A DNA stretch of 64,000 nucleotides from Panagrolaimus kolymaensis (GCA_028622995.1 JAJQJQ010000036.1:2108001-2172000); one strand, 5' to 3'. Numbered from the stretch's first letter, positions 24,127 through 35,748 are shown. The notes: generated by a model from the sequence alone, not told the origin. Translations and numbers: made by a program.

Positions 24127-25447
24127 ATGGTTAACGCTAATCAACATCCTACAAATGGCTCTTTTCGTTCATCATCTGCTGAAGCTGATAAAGAAAAGGG
24201 TTCATCAACTTTGACTCAAACTGAAGAAATTCAACGACCAAATGAACTTTTCTGGGAAGCTGCTTATAAAAAAGAAGTTGCTCGTTTATCCGATGAAAAT
24301 CTTCGACTTCATCAAGAAAACAATCAACTTCGTCATGAAAAATTTGTGCTTGAATTTCAAAATGTTCAGTTGATGGATGGAAAGCAAAATGGTGGCTTTG
24401 ATGATGATTCCAAGATGGCCTTTGAAGCTGATATCGCTCGTAAACGGATTGATGGAGTAGAAACACCAAATCATAATTCTCTTGAAATGGTAATATTTTA
24501 CATATGCCTTTACAGATTTTCTTGCTTCATTGCTAGTTTTTCAGATTTCATCTTTGGGAAAGCAGCAAGAAGGTGAACATAAAGAAAAGCATGCTCATGA
24601 AATTGCTCAACCGGAATCAAAGCTTGGTGATTTGGAACCCATCGTTATTAAGAAGCTTAAATTTTTTGGATGTCCTAACATGTGGCTTGGTTATCTAACT
24701 ATGGACGAAGATGAAAAGCCAATTGTTATTTCGATCTTCAATTATGATTTGATTATTGATGGCTACGTTTCTCAAAAGAAGTTGATTATTGATGGTGTTC
24801 TTTCTCAATATGAATGCGATCCTTTCCGTTTTCATCATATCGGTCATTGCGGTGCTCGATGCAATGTTTCTCATTTACTTCAAAAAGTTCATTCATGTAA
24901 GATTACTGGTTTCTTTTTGTACAGTCAAATCTTGTACTGGAAAGAATTTGAAAAGCTCATTTCTTCTAAAACCATCAAGAATCTTTATATGGCTAACAAT
25001 CGAATTATTGATGAAAAGAATAATCTTGTTTCTATTGAAAAGATCCTTGAATATGCGCCAAATATTGAAAATGTTGCATAGTGAGTTTTTTTATATTATT
25101 TTTATATCTCTTATTTTTGATTTTTTCAGTTACGGCAATATCAATAAAGAAACATTTGTAAATCTTTCCAAGCTTCCTGTCTTTACAAAACTTCGTGTAT
25201 TCAAGATTGGTGAATTTTTTTATCATGATTTTGATGCTGAAAGTTTCCTTGCTTTCATGAAGGCAAGTTTTCATATTTTATTTACTTTATTCTCTTTTTT
25301 ATTTTTCAGAAATATCCTGATGCTCATTTTTATCTTGAATCTCGTGTTTATGTTCGCAGTGAATATGACAAAGCTGAATATCGAAAAATGAAACTTATGC
25401 TTGAATCTAGTGCTACACCCGATCAGCTTCATGACGATTCTTTCTAA
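24127..25447 (+). CDS. coiled-coil/LRR-like tandem family, copy 7
   Basis: Exons 24127-24489, 24545-25080, 25130-25262 and 25310-25447 give 389 residues. The N-terminus (MVNANQHPTNGSFRSSS, then QRPNELFWEAAY) and a coiled coil rich in QENNQLRHEK define a subgroup with copy 9. The core is diverged but collinear: WLGYLTMDEDEKP replaces WKCYSTLDG, then KLIIDGVLSQYECDPF, FFLYSQILYWKEFEKL and ILEYAPNIENVA. Exon 3 lacks two codons relative to most copies. Its intron has a GC donor (ATGAAG/GCAAGT), whereas the sister copy 9 has GT. Confidence 0.88.
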
Positions 25448-25990
25448 ATGTTTTTGTTTTGAACCTTTGTTCGTTTTTTTGTTTTGTTGATCCGTTGATC
25501 ACTTTTTGCTGTTTCTTGTTTTATAAATAAAATTGGTTTTATACTGTATTCTTTTCTGCTTACTAAATATAAGGATAGCTTTTGTGAAGGCATTATAGGT
25601 TTTGTGTATTATTTTATTGAAAAAACTTCCACTTGCAGGAAGGAATAACGAAGCAAGTATTAGCATAAGTTAAACTTGTTTAGTTGGCATCAGTAATCCA
25701 CCTTTGTTTCATCTCTTTGAAAATCGGAAATCTTACTGCAAAGTTGTATGATTTTGTTATTTCAAGTTTGAAACATGTTTCTGCACATCAGTAATGGTAC
25801 AAACCTAGAGACATGTTCATAGACTTTTTAGAGATAAAAACAGCTGGATTCACGGCTCTTCGACCAAGTACTAACCTTTTTTCTTTTCCATTTTTCTAAT
25901 GTTGCCCGAACAATCAAAATCAAGTTTATTTGGACAAACAAATAACATACATTAAATTATTAATATTTTTTGTTACAAAACGAAAAAAGA
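25448..25990. other. convergent intergenic region between copies 7 and 8
   Basis: The left part is the 3' UTR of copy 7 (TTGATCCGTTGATCAC, TTTATAAATAAAATTGG). The right part is the 3' side of copy 8. Nothing else was recognised. Confidence 0.5.
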
Positions 25991-28017
25991 TTACAAATCG
26001 ATAACAAGATTATCATCCGATGGAAAAGCTTTGCGGAGTTCTTCGACGATAGGATCAAAAAGTTTTTTCTCAGTTAAAACATATCTTTTATCATAGCGAA
26101 ATGAGATGGTAAAATGACAGTTTGGATATTTCTAAAAATGGTACATAAATATTAATAAGAATCAAAATGATGAGTTTACTGACCTTCATGAAATCTATGA
26201 ATGAGCCAACATCAAATGGATCAGAAGCAGTAATACCATATAAACGGAATATTTGAAGATTTTTGAAAAGTGGAAGCTCGAGAAGTTTGGCAAAAGTATC
26301 TTCTGTAAGTTTGATGGACCCAGTAGGATGAAATGCGCTAAAACACAAAAAGTTAATTAGACATTAGTGAAGACAAAGAAACCTTACCATGCAATTTTTC
26401 GAATATTAGTTAAATTTCCCATAATTTCTTCAAATGAAGCTAATGAATCATCTTCTTTTTTAATACAAACATTCGAAAAATAAAGACTTTTAGTTTTTGT
26501 AGCTGAAACAAGCTTCACATATTCCACCCATGATATTTGCTGATTACTTAAAAATAGATAAGTAAGATTACAGGAATGAACGTATCCTCCAAGCAGACGA
26601 GAAACATATGTTAGGTATACTCCACCATAATTATGAGTAAAACATTGGAATGGATCAACTTGAGATTGATATAGAAGGCCATCAATGATCAACTTTTTGG
26701 AAACAACTTTGTCATCAATAAGCAAATTAGAACCATTTATGCAAACTTTTTTTGATCGCTCTTTTTCATTTGATGTTAAATACGCTTTCCATTCAAGTCC
26801 ACCTCTCACATGAAAAAGCTTTTTGATAACGAAATGATCATTATCATTTGAAGCCTTTGCAATAGCACTAGGATTGACGGATGATGAAGTCTAAAAAGTT
26901 ACATTACAACCTTTATAAAGGCATAAATTCTACGAAACGTACTGCATCAGAATGGACGATGGAAGAATTCATTATAACCGTATTCGGATGAACATCTGAT
27001 GGAGAGGCATTGCTTTGTTCCATTTCAGCTATTTTAGACAATAATGCTTTCTTTTCTCTTTCATGAGCTTTACGATCAGTTTCCACATTCTTTTCCATTT
27101 CAGCCAGTTTAGTTTTATCGACTTCATGTTGCTTCTTCATACCATCAATCTAAAATGTGTAAATTAACGTTGTCTTTTTGTTGATTTATCAATACAAGAA
27201 GTAATACTACGTATACCACCACCTTATTCTCCTTCCCTTTTGACCAATAAAAAAACTAGCAGCTACTTACCATTTGATCACGATCCTTTTCCTTTGCATT
27301 CATCCTATCAATGTTTTTACGGAGAAGAGTATTTTCATTTTGATGAGTTTCTCTCAAAACTTTGATATGTTGTTCAACCTTTTCTCTGAGAACCTTCTTT
27401 TCGTTTTCTAAAGCTTTAAAAGCATCTTCTTGTTCTAATTCAGCAATTCTTAATTTGTCAACTTCTCGTTCCTTTTCCATATCAAGTATCTAAATCCATG
27501 GTGAAAGTTAGAAAAAGACAAACATAATTATCAACAGAAATCAAGCAAAATTATAAAAAGCTAACCATTTTGACACGTTGTTTAGCTTCGCCTTCCATTG
27601 TAACAAGAGCTTCATTCCAGCGAGATACTTGACTTTCATGAAATTTAGAAATATTTGAGCTTTGATTATCGAATTGCAGCTGAAGCTTTCCATATGCTTC
27701 TTGTAATTCTTCATTCTTTTGTTGAAGGTCATCAGCTTTCTCATTGAGTTCTTCATGTCTGCTTTGAAGTTCTTTATGCTTTATTTCCAAAGCCCATTTC
27801 TAACATATACAAGAAAAGTTAGCCATATGTATAAAGATAAGAAAATTAACTAACTAACCTCAAGCACTTTCTTTTCATATTCAGTTTTCCAGGAAGCAAT
27901 AACAGCATCAAAATTTGATTGAAAAGTTGATACTAAACCTCCTGGTAAAGTATTTAATGTGTCATCGAAATGAGATCGCGTCGCACCAGAACGGGAAAGA
28001 TGATGATCATCTTCCAT
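25991..28017 (-). CDS. coiled-coil/LRR-like tandem family, copy 8 (divergent, longest coiled coil)
   Basis: Seven exons on the minus strand (28017-27859, 27799-27566, 27489-27271, 27149-26943, 26890-26388, 26337-26184, 26131-25991) give 538 residues. The start MEDDHHLSRSGATR is unlike other copies. Exons 2-4 (78, 73 and 69 codons, phase 0) are continuous coiled coil (HKELQSRHEELNEKADDLQQK; EREVDKLRIAELEQ). The core is the most diverged: WKAYLTSNEKER, KLIIDGLLYQSQVDPF, LSNQQISWVEYVKL, IRKIA. The C-terminal exons keep KNLQIFRLYGI and DFMK, with a GT donor. It could be an older branch, caught between the forward copies and the inverted block. Confidence 0.85.
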
Positions 28018-28749
28018 AACGGACAAAAAAAATATTACCTAAAAAGTAAGATTTGTGAAAAATAAAAATAAAAGAATGATAAATGTGAAAGCACGCGCAA
28101 AAGAAGAAGAAAAAAAGCAGGATAAAGATGAAACGGAAAAATTTGCATAACGACGATTTGATGAAATCAAAAAATAAACAAAATAGTGTGTTCCATGATG
28201 CTTTTAGCTAAAGCTTTTAAATTTTTTTTTGTGATTGATGCTAAACGTTTGAATCAAAGGTTCAATGAATGATGGGCGAAATGTGTTTCAAAGACAACCA
28301 TTGCAAACTATTGAAAATTTACAGGGCTTGGAAAAAAGCAATTTGCCAATGACGATTTACCTAATTTTTCATAACTTGAAAAATTTAATTTTAAATGTTT
28401 TTATTTTGAACCTTTGCTAGTTATGTTAGTAATCATATTTTTCGTTGGTATAAGCTTTATGAATAAACTTGGTTTTAAGCCGTTACCTTTTTTTGAGCCT
28501 CATGCTAACAAGCTTCATTAACTGTATGAGTCTCATAAAAGTTCTGCGTTGTTTAAGATTTCTTTTCTTTCTAAACACTTTTTTTTGTTTATATTGTATT
28601 ATGGGTATTTAAATCTTCGATTTTATTTTTCTAATGCATCTAATAAATATTTTCACTTTGAAACAAAGAAAGAACTATAAACAAAGTGAAAAGATTGAAA
28701 TTTGTACAAAACACAATTTCTGAATGATTAGTTTTTAATTTAGCTTTTT
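28018..28749. other. intergenic with relic of a family 3' end
   Basis: The stretch 28018-28370 has no coding signal. At about 28391-28485 (+) lies a decayed copy of the array's 3' UTR: TAAATGTTTTTATTTTGAACCTTTG and later ATGAATAAACTTGGTTTTA, matching the 3' UTRs of copies 4 and 7. No core or C-terminal coding exon remains before it. Confidence 0.55.
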
Positions 28750-29981
28750 TTAAGGCATAAGAGTGGTTGGTGAACAAGTGCAGCTACATGTAGGTTTAGG
28801 AGTACCAATTGTTGGCATAGTTGGTTTGGGAGTAAGTCCATTTTTATATGGTCCACAATAGATGAGATCCATAAAGCTACCAAAATCATTAATACTGATT
28901 CCATAAAGTAATTTAACATAAATTTCATCGGTATACAATTTAAAGAATGAATTAAATTCTTTAATAATAACTGAAAGTCGAGCTTTTCCTGAAATAACCA
29001 ATGACATTTGTTGCTCAATTCGAGCTTCAAATTGAATTAAAGTTTTTTTAACTGTGCTTGAAATGGATGAATCTGATTTAATCATTTCTAATTGATTTTT
29101 GAATGAAACAATAAATGAACATTCTGATGCTTCACCTTCAAGAACAACATCGACTTGAGTTTTTTGATAATAGGTTCGAGTGATTTCAAAGAATTGTTGG
29201 AAACTTCCAAAACTAGAAATTTGAAATTGAAAGAATGATGATTGCCATTCAGAATTGATAGCGAAAAATTCTGAGATAGCTTGATAAATTAGGACGCTTC
29301 TTTCAGTAACGGACAAAGACATATTTCCACAAATTCCAATTAAGGTTTCATTGATAAAAGCATTACAAGCTGATTGTTGCTCATATGACCCATCGGTGCC
29401 ATTCATCAATGCTTCAAACAAAGGACAATTATCTTCATCATCCAAAGTCATAATCGATTCAATTTTGGTAGATTGTCTGTATTCCACGACTTTAGTGAAA
29501 GATACTAGATAGCCCCATGATGAAATATTTTGATATTGAATAAGTTCATAACAATCAGGATTTTCACTTTGGAATTTTTGGATGCTTGAAAGGGCGATGG
29601 TTAATCGTTCTTCGATAGAAACTTTAACGGAAAGAAGTGATTTGAGAATGGTGATCCAACTAATTATGGTAGTTTTTTGTTCTGGAGTGCAATCAACTTT
29701 ATCTGGAACTTCTTCAAGTCCATCAGTTAAATCACATTTTCCTTCATTATCATCTGAACCATCAACCAAGCGATCACAATCTTCATCCTTGTTTTCAAAT
29801 GAATCACCCCAACTTCCAGTTGAATCGCTACCAGAATCCGAGCCATTGCTATCTCCATCCTTAGCCACTAAAAAAAATATATTCAAATTTGTTATAAAAA
29901 TATTTAAAGAATTTTTTAAAATTTACTTGAAAAAGCTAAAAGAGCAACAACAAGAAGGGCAAGAAGTAATTTTGCTTCCAT
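28750..29981 (-). CDS. secreted three-repeat protein, function unknown
   Basis: Two exons (29981-29927, 29867-28750) give 390 residues. The first exon encodes a clear signal peptide (MEAKLLLALLVVALLAFS). An acidic Ser/Gly/Asp stretch follows (GSDSGSDSTGSWGDSF). The body shows three collinear helical repeats of roughly 100 residues, each closing on a short motif: ISSWGYLVSF, ISSFGSFQQF, INDFGSFMDL. There are a few Cys and N-glycosylation sequons (NGT, NET, NMS). The tail is Pro/Thr-rich and ends CSCTCSPTTLMP. It has no relation to the flanking array genes and is read in the same direction as copies 8-10. I do not recognise the family. Confidence 0.82.
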
Positions 29982-30995
29982 CTTTTTTTTTATTTTTTGA
30001 AATCACTTGGTTGGTTCCAAAACTGCTGTTGGAACTATGAATATGCCTTTTTTCCTATTCGTTTAGTTGCTTTTATACAGATTTTACAAAGTTAATAACT
30101 CATTTACATATTTTCCATGTCAATGATCAAACATTTTTTTAATTCTGTAAAAAAATCACATCACTTTTTTTGTTCTAGGTTTTAATCCATTCGATTTACA
30201 TTTTTTTACTTCTAACAAACATCATAAAAATTTATTTCAACCCGGAAACGCCCTAATAAAGTCAATTGTTTCTTTCCATCATCAGCTTTGCATATTTTTC
30301 ATTTAGGAAAAAAAATCTTTTTTCCATGATGTGTTTACATATTCCGATGATGTATGTTTATTGAGGTGTCTTTTTGACGAATTTGCTAGATTATATGATA
30401 ATGATTAAATTAATTTTTTTGTTTGTTAAAAGTTCATGCTTGTTTAAAGATAGTAAATTTAATATGCAAAAAAGCCAAATATGAAAGAGCTGTTTTATTC
30501 TTCGCAGAATCATGGCTCTGGAAACATATTCAGATAACTATCAACCTTAAAGTCGATGATAAACTTATAATATGTGGCAGCTATTAGCAGTTATAAGGTT
30601 GTATTTCTTAGGAATTTTTATGGTTACTTGCCGACAGATTTTTGCGGTTTATTAACCTAATATATGAAGCTTATAAAATAAAATGAAAGCAAAACTTGAC
30701 AAAAAAAGGTAAAATTTAGCCAAAAAGAATTAATGACTTTGAATACAATTAAACATTCACATCTTTTCATGCCATTTTTTCTTTCAAAGTCTGCAAATTT
30801 CGTTGATTTTATATTGAGATATTCCGAACAGCCTAAAACAAATTCAAAAAAATACACTTCTTTTTAGTGAGTAATAATAATAAGAAAAAATACGGTATAA
30901 AATCAGGTTTATTCATAAATCGAAAAACAACAACGAAAAGTGATCAACGGATCAACAAAACAAAAGCGAACAATGGTTCAAAACAAACAAAAAAA
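29982..30995. other. intergenic; right part duplicated downstream of copy 10
   Basis: About 30435-30990 is similar to about 32890-33455. For example TCTGCAAATTTCG, GATATTCCGAACAGCCTAAA and AGTGAGTAATAATAA recur in the same order, and both lie 3' of an array gene on the minus strand. The poly(A) signal of copy 9 (TTTATT on the plus strand at about 30908) lies here. No gene. Confidence 0.6.
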
Positions 30996-32303
30996 TTAGA
31001 GGCTTTCAATAAGAAGCTTTCCTTTTGGTGCACGAGATTCAAGCATACGTTTCATTTTTTGATATTCAGCCTTGTCATATTCACTGCAAACATAAAAAGG
31101 AGATTCACGAAGAAACTTAAGAGTAAAATGAGCATTTGGATGTTTCTAAAAATGAAAAATGAATAAAGTAAAGAAAAGATGTAAATTTTACCTTCATGAA
31201 AGCAAGGAAACTTTGGGCATCAAAATCATGAAAAGAAATATTATAAGTCACGAATTCACGAAGCTTGGCAAAGACAGGAGATTCGAGAAGCTTAACAAAT
31301 GTTTCTTTATTAATTTCATCGTAACTGAAAAAAGCAATTATATGGGAAATTGAAAGATAATGTAAACTCACTATACAACACTTTCAATATTCGGTGCATA
31401 TTCGAGGATCTTTTCAATAGAAACAAGATACTTCTTTTCATCAATAATTTGATTGTTGGCGAAATAAAGTCTTTTAATCGTTTTAGATGAAACGAGCTTT
31501 TCAAATTCTTTCCAGACCAAGTCTTGACTGAACAAAAAGAAATCTGTTATCTTACATGAAAGAACTTTTTTAAGCATATGTGAAACATCGAAACGACCAT
31601 TGGATTCACCAATATGGTGAAAAAGAAAAGGATCACTTTCATATTGAGTGAAAACGCCGTCAATAATCAGCTTCTTTGAAGTAACGATGCCATCAATAAC
31701 CAAATCAGAATTGACAATCGAAATAATTTTAGGCTTTTCATCTTCGTCCATAGTTACATAACCAAGCCAAGCGTTTTGATTTTCTTTATATTGAAGCTTC
31801 TTAATAACAAGTGGTTGCCAATCATCATGTGTCGATTTTGGTTTAGCAATTTCATGAGCTTGCTTTTCTTTATGATCACATTCTGGTTGCTTTCCCAAAG
31901 ATGAAATCTGGAAAAACGAGAGTTATGAAACAAGACAATAGGAAAGGCACATGTAAAATCTTACCATTTCACGAGTTTTTTGATTTGGTGCTTCAAATCC
32001 ATCATTACGTTTACGAGCGATATCATCATCAAAGCCACCATTTTGCTTTCCAGCTTTCAACTGAATATTTTGAAATTCAAGCACGAGTTTTTCTCCACGA
32101 AGTTGATTGTTTTCTTGGCAAAGTTGATTGATTTTATCGGTTAAACGAGGAACTTCGTTTCTATAAGCAAATTCCCAGAAAAGTTCATTTGGTCGTTGAA
32201 TTTCTTCAGCTTGAGTCAAAGTTGATGAAACCTTTTCTTTATCAGCTGCAGGAGATGATGAACGATGAGAGCCATTTGCAGGATGTTGATTAGCGTTATC
32301 CAT
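30996..32303 (-). CDS. coiled-coil/LRR-like tandem family, copy 9 (inverted sister of copy 7)
   Basis: Exons 32303-31965, 31907-31372, 31324-31192 and 31145-30996 give 385 residues. It begins MDNANQHPANGSHRSSS and matches copy 7 along its whole length, including QRPNELFWEFAY, NNQLRGEKLVLEFQN, WLGYVTMDEDEKP and ILEYAPNIESVV. About eight residues of copy 7 (after GGFDDD) are deleted. The third exon ends ATGAAG with a GT donor, where copy 7 has GC. Upstream, TTTCAGAAGCTGTCGCAAACATG repeats the 3' splice site next to the start seen in copy 7. The gene lies in an inverted duplicate of the copy 6/copy 7 region. Confidence 0.88.
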
Positions 32304-33458
32304 GTTTGCGACAGCTTCTGAAAATAAATAAATGTAATACAAGTAAGTACATACATAATAAAAAGTAATGATATCGCGAAAAAAGGGCAAGAAAACGTTG
32401 AAAAGATTGAATTGAAGAAATACAAATCAACAAAAATCGAAGAAGAAAATGTGATGCCTTCCTTTGGATGTTTATAAACAAGAGGGAGAATAATAAAATT
32501 ATATTATTTATCCTGAAAAATGCGTGTAGCTGAAACAGATCATATGTACATACTTGCGATAAAAATCATGCAATCAACCAATCAACGAAAAATGGGATCC
32601 CGCTTTATTACAGTAAACAATAATTCGCATCAAGACCTTAACCTCGTTTGAAACTAAATCGGATGAGTACAACAAAGATCTGCATGAAATTTACGATTTT
32701 TGAAAAGATTACAGTATTTAAAACAAGATTTATTTAATAATAAAACATAAACTAAATAATGATAAGGATCAACGGATCAACATGAGAAAAAACAAAGAAT
32801 GATTCAAACAAAAAGAATTAAGAGAATTTAAGTTGAAGATTGTCAGATTCGTATTTGCTAAATTTTTTTACATTGTTTATTTTAATTTTTATTTTTAAAC
32901 TTCATGCACTTTTAAAGATAGCAATCTTTACGTGGGAAAAAACAAATGGGATAAAGTTGTTTTCTTCTTTGCGGAGACTTGGTTCCTGAAACATGCTTTA
33001 GTTATGGAAGGTAGTGATCTCAAATAAAGCAAACGATAAGTTTATGATATGTAGTCGCATTGGAATATTTAAGGTTGTATTTGTTTGTAATTTTTATGGT
33101 TACTAACTAGATAATAGCTTTTCGAGGTTTATTAATCTAATTTTGCAGAAAGAAAAAGAAGGTGAAATTTGCCAAAAAAAATTTAACTTCAGAGTCGCGT
33201 GACTGATAAGTTTGAACATTCAATCTTTTTATGCCATTTTTCCTTTCAAAGTCTGCAAATTTCGATGATTTTATATTGAGATATTCCGAACAGCCTAAAG
33301 CACATTCAAAAAAACTCCACTTCTTTAAAGTGAGTAATAATAATCAAGAAAAAAATTAAGGTATAAAACCAAGTTTATTCATAAAACGAAAAACAACAAT
33401 GAAAAGTGATCAACGGATCAACAAAACAAAAACAAACAAAGGTTCAAAACAAAAACAA
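32304..33458. other. intergenic between copies 10 and 9: inverted duplicate of the copy 6-7 spacer plus a duplicated tail
   Basis: About 32304-32700 is the inverted match of 23880-24126. About 32700-32857 is a gene remnant listed separately. About 32890-33455 matches 30435-30990. No intact gene. Confidence 0.6.
32700..32857 (-). pseudogene. remnant of the last codons and 3' UTR of a copy-6-like gene
   Basis: Read on the minus strand, 32857 onward gives GAATCTGACAATCTTCAACT and then AAATTCTCTTAA (ESDNLQLKFS, stop). This matches the end of copy 6 (ESGKLHLKFS, stop), and is followed by a matching 3' UTR with TTGATCCGTTGATC and AAATAAATCTTG. All upstream coding sequence is missing: 5' of this point the sequence switches to the duplicated tail of copy 10. 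This marks the edge of the inverted duplication that carried copy 9. Confidence 0.75.
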
Positions 33459-34743
33459 TTATTTTGATTGAATGTGAAGCTTTCCGACGGGTGCAAGAGA
33501 TTCAAGCATACGTTTCATTTCTTCAAAATTATCCTTGTCCCGAAGATTATAAAGTTGCAAAAATGAAAGATGAAAACGAGCATTTGGATATTTCTGAAAA
33601 TCAAAAAAATGATTAAAGTAAATGAAATATGAAAACTTGCCTTCATGAAAGCAAAGAAACTTTGAACATCAAATGCAGAATATGGAATTTTACTCAACTT
33701 GAATTCAAGAAGCTTTGTAAAGAATGGAAGTTTGTCATCATCGAATGTTACTTTCTTAATATAAGAGGTGAGATAACTAAAGCATGGAAATTATTAGGAA
33801 ATAAACAGAAGATAAAAAACTTACTAAGCAAACTTTTCAATATTTGGAACATTTTCAAGGATTTTTTGAACAGGATCAGCTTGATAGTCTTTGAAATCAA
33901 CGGCATGAAAATAAAGGTTCTTGATACTTCCAGAAGATACGAGCTTTTCAAATTCTTCCAAACTTATGGCTTGATTGTGTAAAAACAAGTCAGTAAGATT
34001 ACAGGAAAGTACTTTTGAAAGTAAATGACAAACATGGTGTCGACTAAAGCAATATGCATTAGGACGAAAATTGAATGGATCGTTTTCATATTGAGTTACA
34101 ACACCATCAAGAATCAGTTGTTTTCCAGAAATGAAGCCGTCAACCACCAACTCTTTATCGAAGAGGGAAAGATTAGCAGATTCTTTATTTCCATCGAGAG
34201 TTGAGTAACATTGCCATACTTTTTGATGTTCATTAATGACGATTTTCTTAATAACAAGAGGTTGAAGAGGAGCATGGCTTCGTTTCTTTTCATCAATGGT
34301 AGTTTCAAGAACTTTCTTTTCTGTTCGATTGTTATCTCCATGTTGTTTTTCAAAACCAGAAATCTGAAAACAAGAAAAGCGTAAAGAGAAAAGCAGAAAA
34401 TATTTACCTTTTCAACGTGCTTCTTATTGCTTGTTTTCAATTCAGCGACAAGTTTATTCAATCGATTGATTTCATCTTGCATAATTTTCTTAGAACCATC
34501 TTCCAAAGCATTAGTTTGAGTTTCCAAAACAGCTTTTTCCATTTTATGAATTTTGTAATTCAAGGCATAGTTTTCATATTGAAGCCGAGTGTTTTCATCA
34601 GTTTGTTGTTTAACGGTATATTCCAAGAAATCATTTACATCTGCCGGTTGTTGAGTTTGTAAAGGTAAAGCAGCTCGAGGATCACTTCCATCTTGAGTTG
34701 GTGGCATTGGAAGAGATTCAATTGCAGCCAGTTGGTTAAACAT
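33459..34743 (-). CDS. coiled-coil/LRR-like tandem family, copy 10 (mosaic)
   Basis: Exons 34743-34408, 34363-33825, 33776-33641 and 33593-33459 give 381 residues. The N-terminus (MFNQLAAIESLPMPPT, then EYTVKQQTDENTRLQ) is that of copies 1 and 3. The third exon (DDDKLPFFTKLLEFKLSKIP) is nearly identical to copy 6, including its one-codon deletion, its preceding intron sequence and the GC donor (ATGAAG/GCAAGT). The final exon is again closest to copy 3 (KLHIQS). The core is intact (LILDGVVTQYENDPF, LFLHNQAISLEEFEKL, IKNLYFHAVDFKDY). TTTTCAGAAGCTTTTGCAAACATG precedes the start. Confidence 0.88.
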
Positions 34744-35748
34744 GTTTGCAAAAGCTTCTGAAAATAGAAACAATCAAAATATAAATCAAAAAAAATGTCA
34801 CGCAACAAAAACCAAAGCTAGCACCTCCAAACAACATCCATATATATTTGGGAATAACGGAAAAGTAAAATCTCTAAATCAAACATGATAACAAGAAAGT
34901 GTGCTACATTTTAACGAAACAAAAAGTTTTTATCACTTGCATCTTTTTAGGAAAGAGCAAAATAGTAAGCAAAAATGTTAATTTGTATGAATGATTTTTT
35001 ACAAAAGTATTCGAAGTAATTATAGCGCCATTAATAGGCTTTTCGTTATGAGACAGAGCATTTTTTTAAACTTTTGAATTTATAAAATGCTTGGATCTAA
35101 AAATGTTTGTGAAAAATGGTTATAACAAAAAAATCTTCAATTGTTTTTAAAATTGTTTAAATTATTTATTGCTCAGAATATCCATAAGTTTAACTTTCAA
35201 ATAAATCTGCAATATTAATATTATCTTTTAGATGCAATAAAAATAATTTCCGCCAATTTTGGCGACCAATAACTCTAATCTCCATCAACTTATATTTTTT
35301 TACACTTTCTTCCTTTTAAAGTTTTTATAGCATTTTTAAAAATGCCTAACTTGCAACTTTTAAAAGCGGAGGTCAGCAATTTCTTTTTTGCTGCTAACAT
35401 AAACCGATTAACATCAAAAGGAAAAGGAAAAGAAAAAAAGGGAATATATTTTGTGATGGCGCATAATTTTTTTATCAACTTTCTTTTTTTTTTGTGCTGC
35501 TTCATTCAATTTTTATGATTGATATCAATAAATTTTCATTTTCCTCTTTAATCATCGACTTTCTTTTGAGTCGAAAAAAAAAGTTTTTTTATATGGATTT
35601 TGTTTGCTCACTCTTTCTGTCTCTATTTTCTTGAAGGAGGTGATAGTTCTTTGAAGAAAAAAAAGAGAAAGTTAAAGTTGAAAGTTTATAAAAAAAATTG
35701 AAACTTTGGTTTAAAATTTCCCGAAATAGTTTTAAATTAAAATAAAAA
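34744..35748. other. divergent intergenic region between copy 10 and the PRR5-like gene
   Basis: AT-rich and unique, with no coding or RNA signal. It must contain the promoters of both flanking genes. Confidence 0.45.

Noticed and set aside
24149..24469. Minus-strand frame of 106 codons within array copy 7
   Set aside because: It is antisense to the coiled-coil exon. The plus-strand frame is supported by paralogues and splice sites.
29582..30040. 152-codon plus-strand frame
   Set aside because: It is antisense to the secreted three-repeat gene, with Ser-rich composition that mirrors the acidic linker of the real gene.
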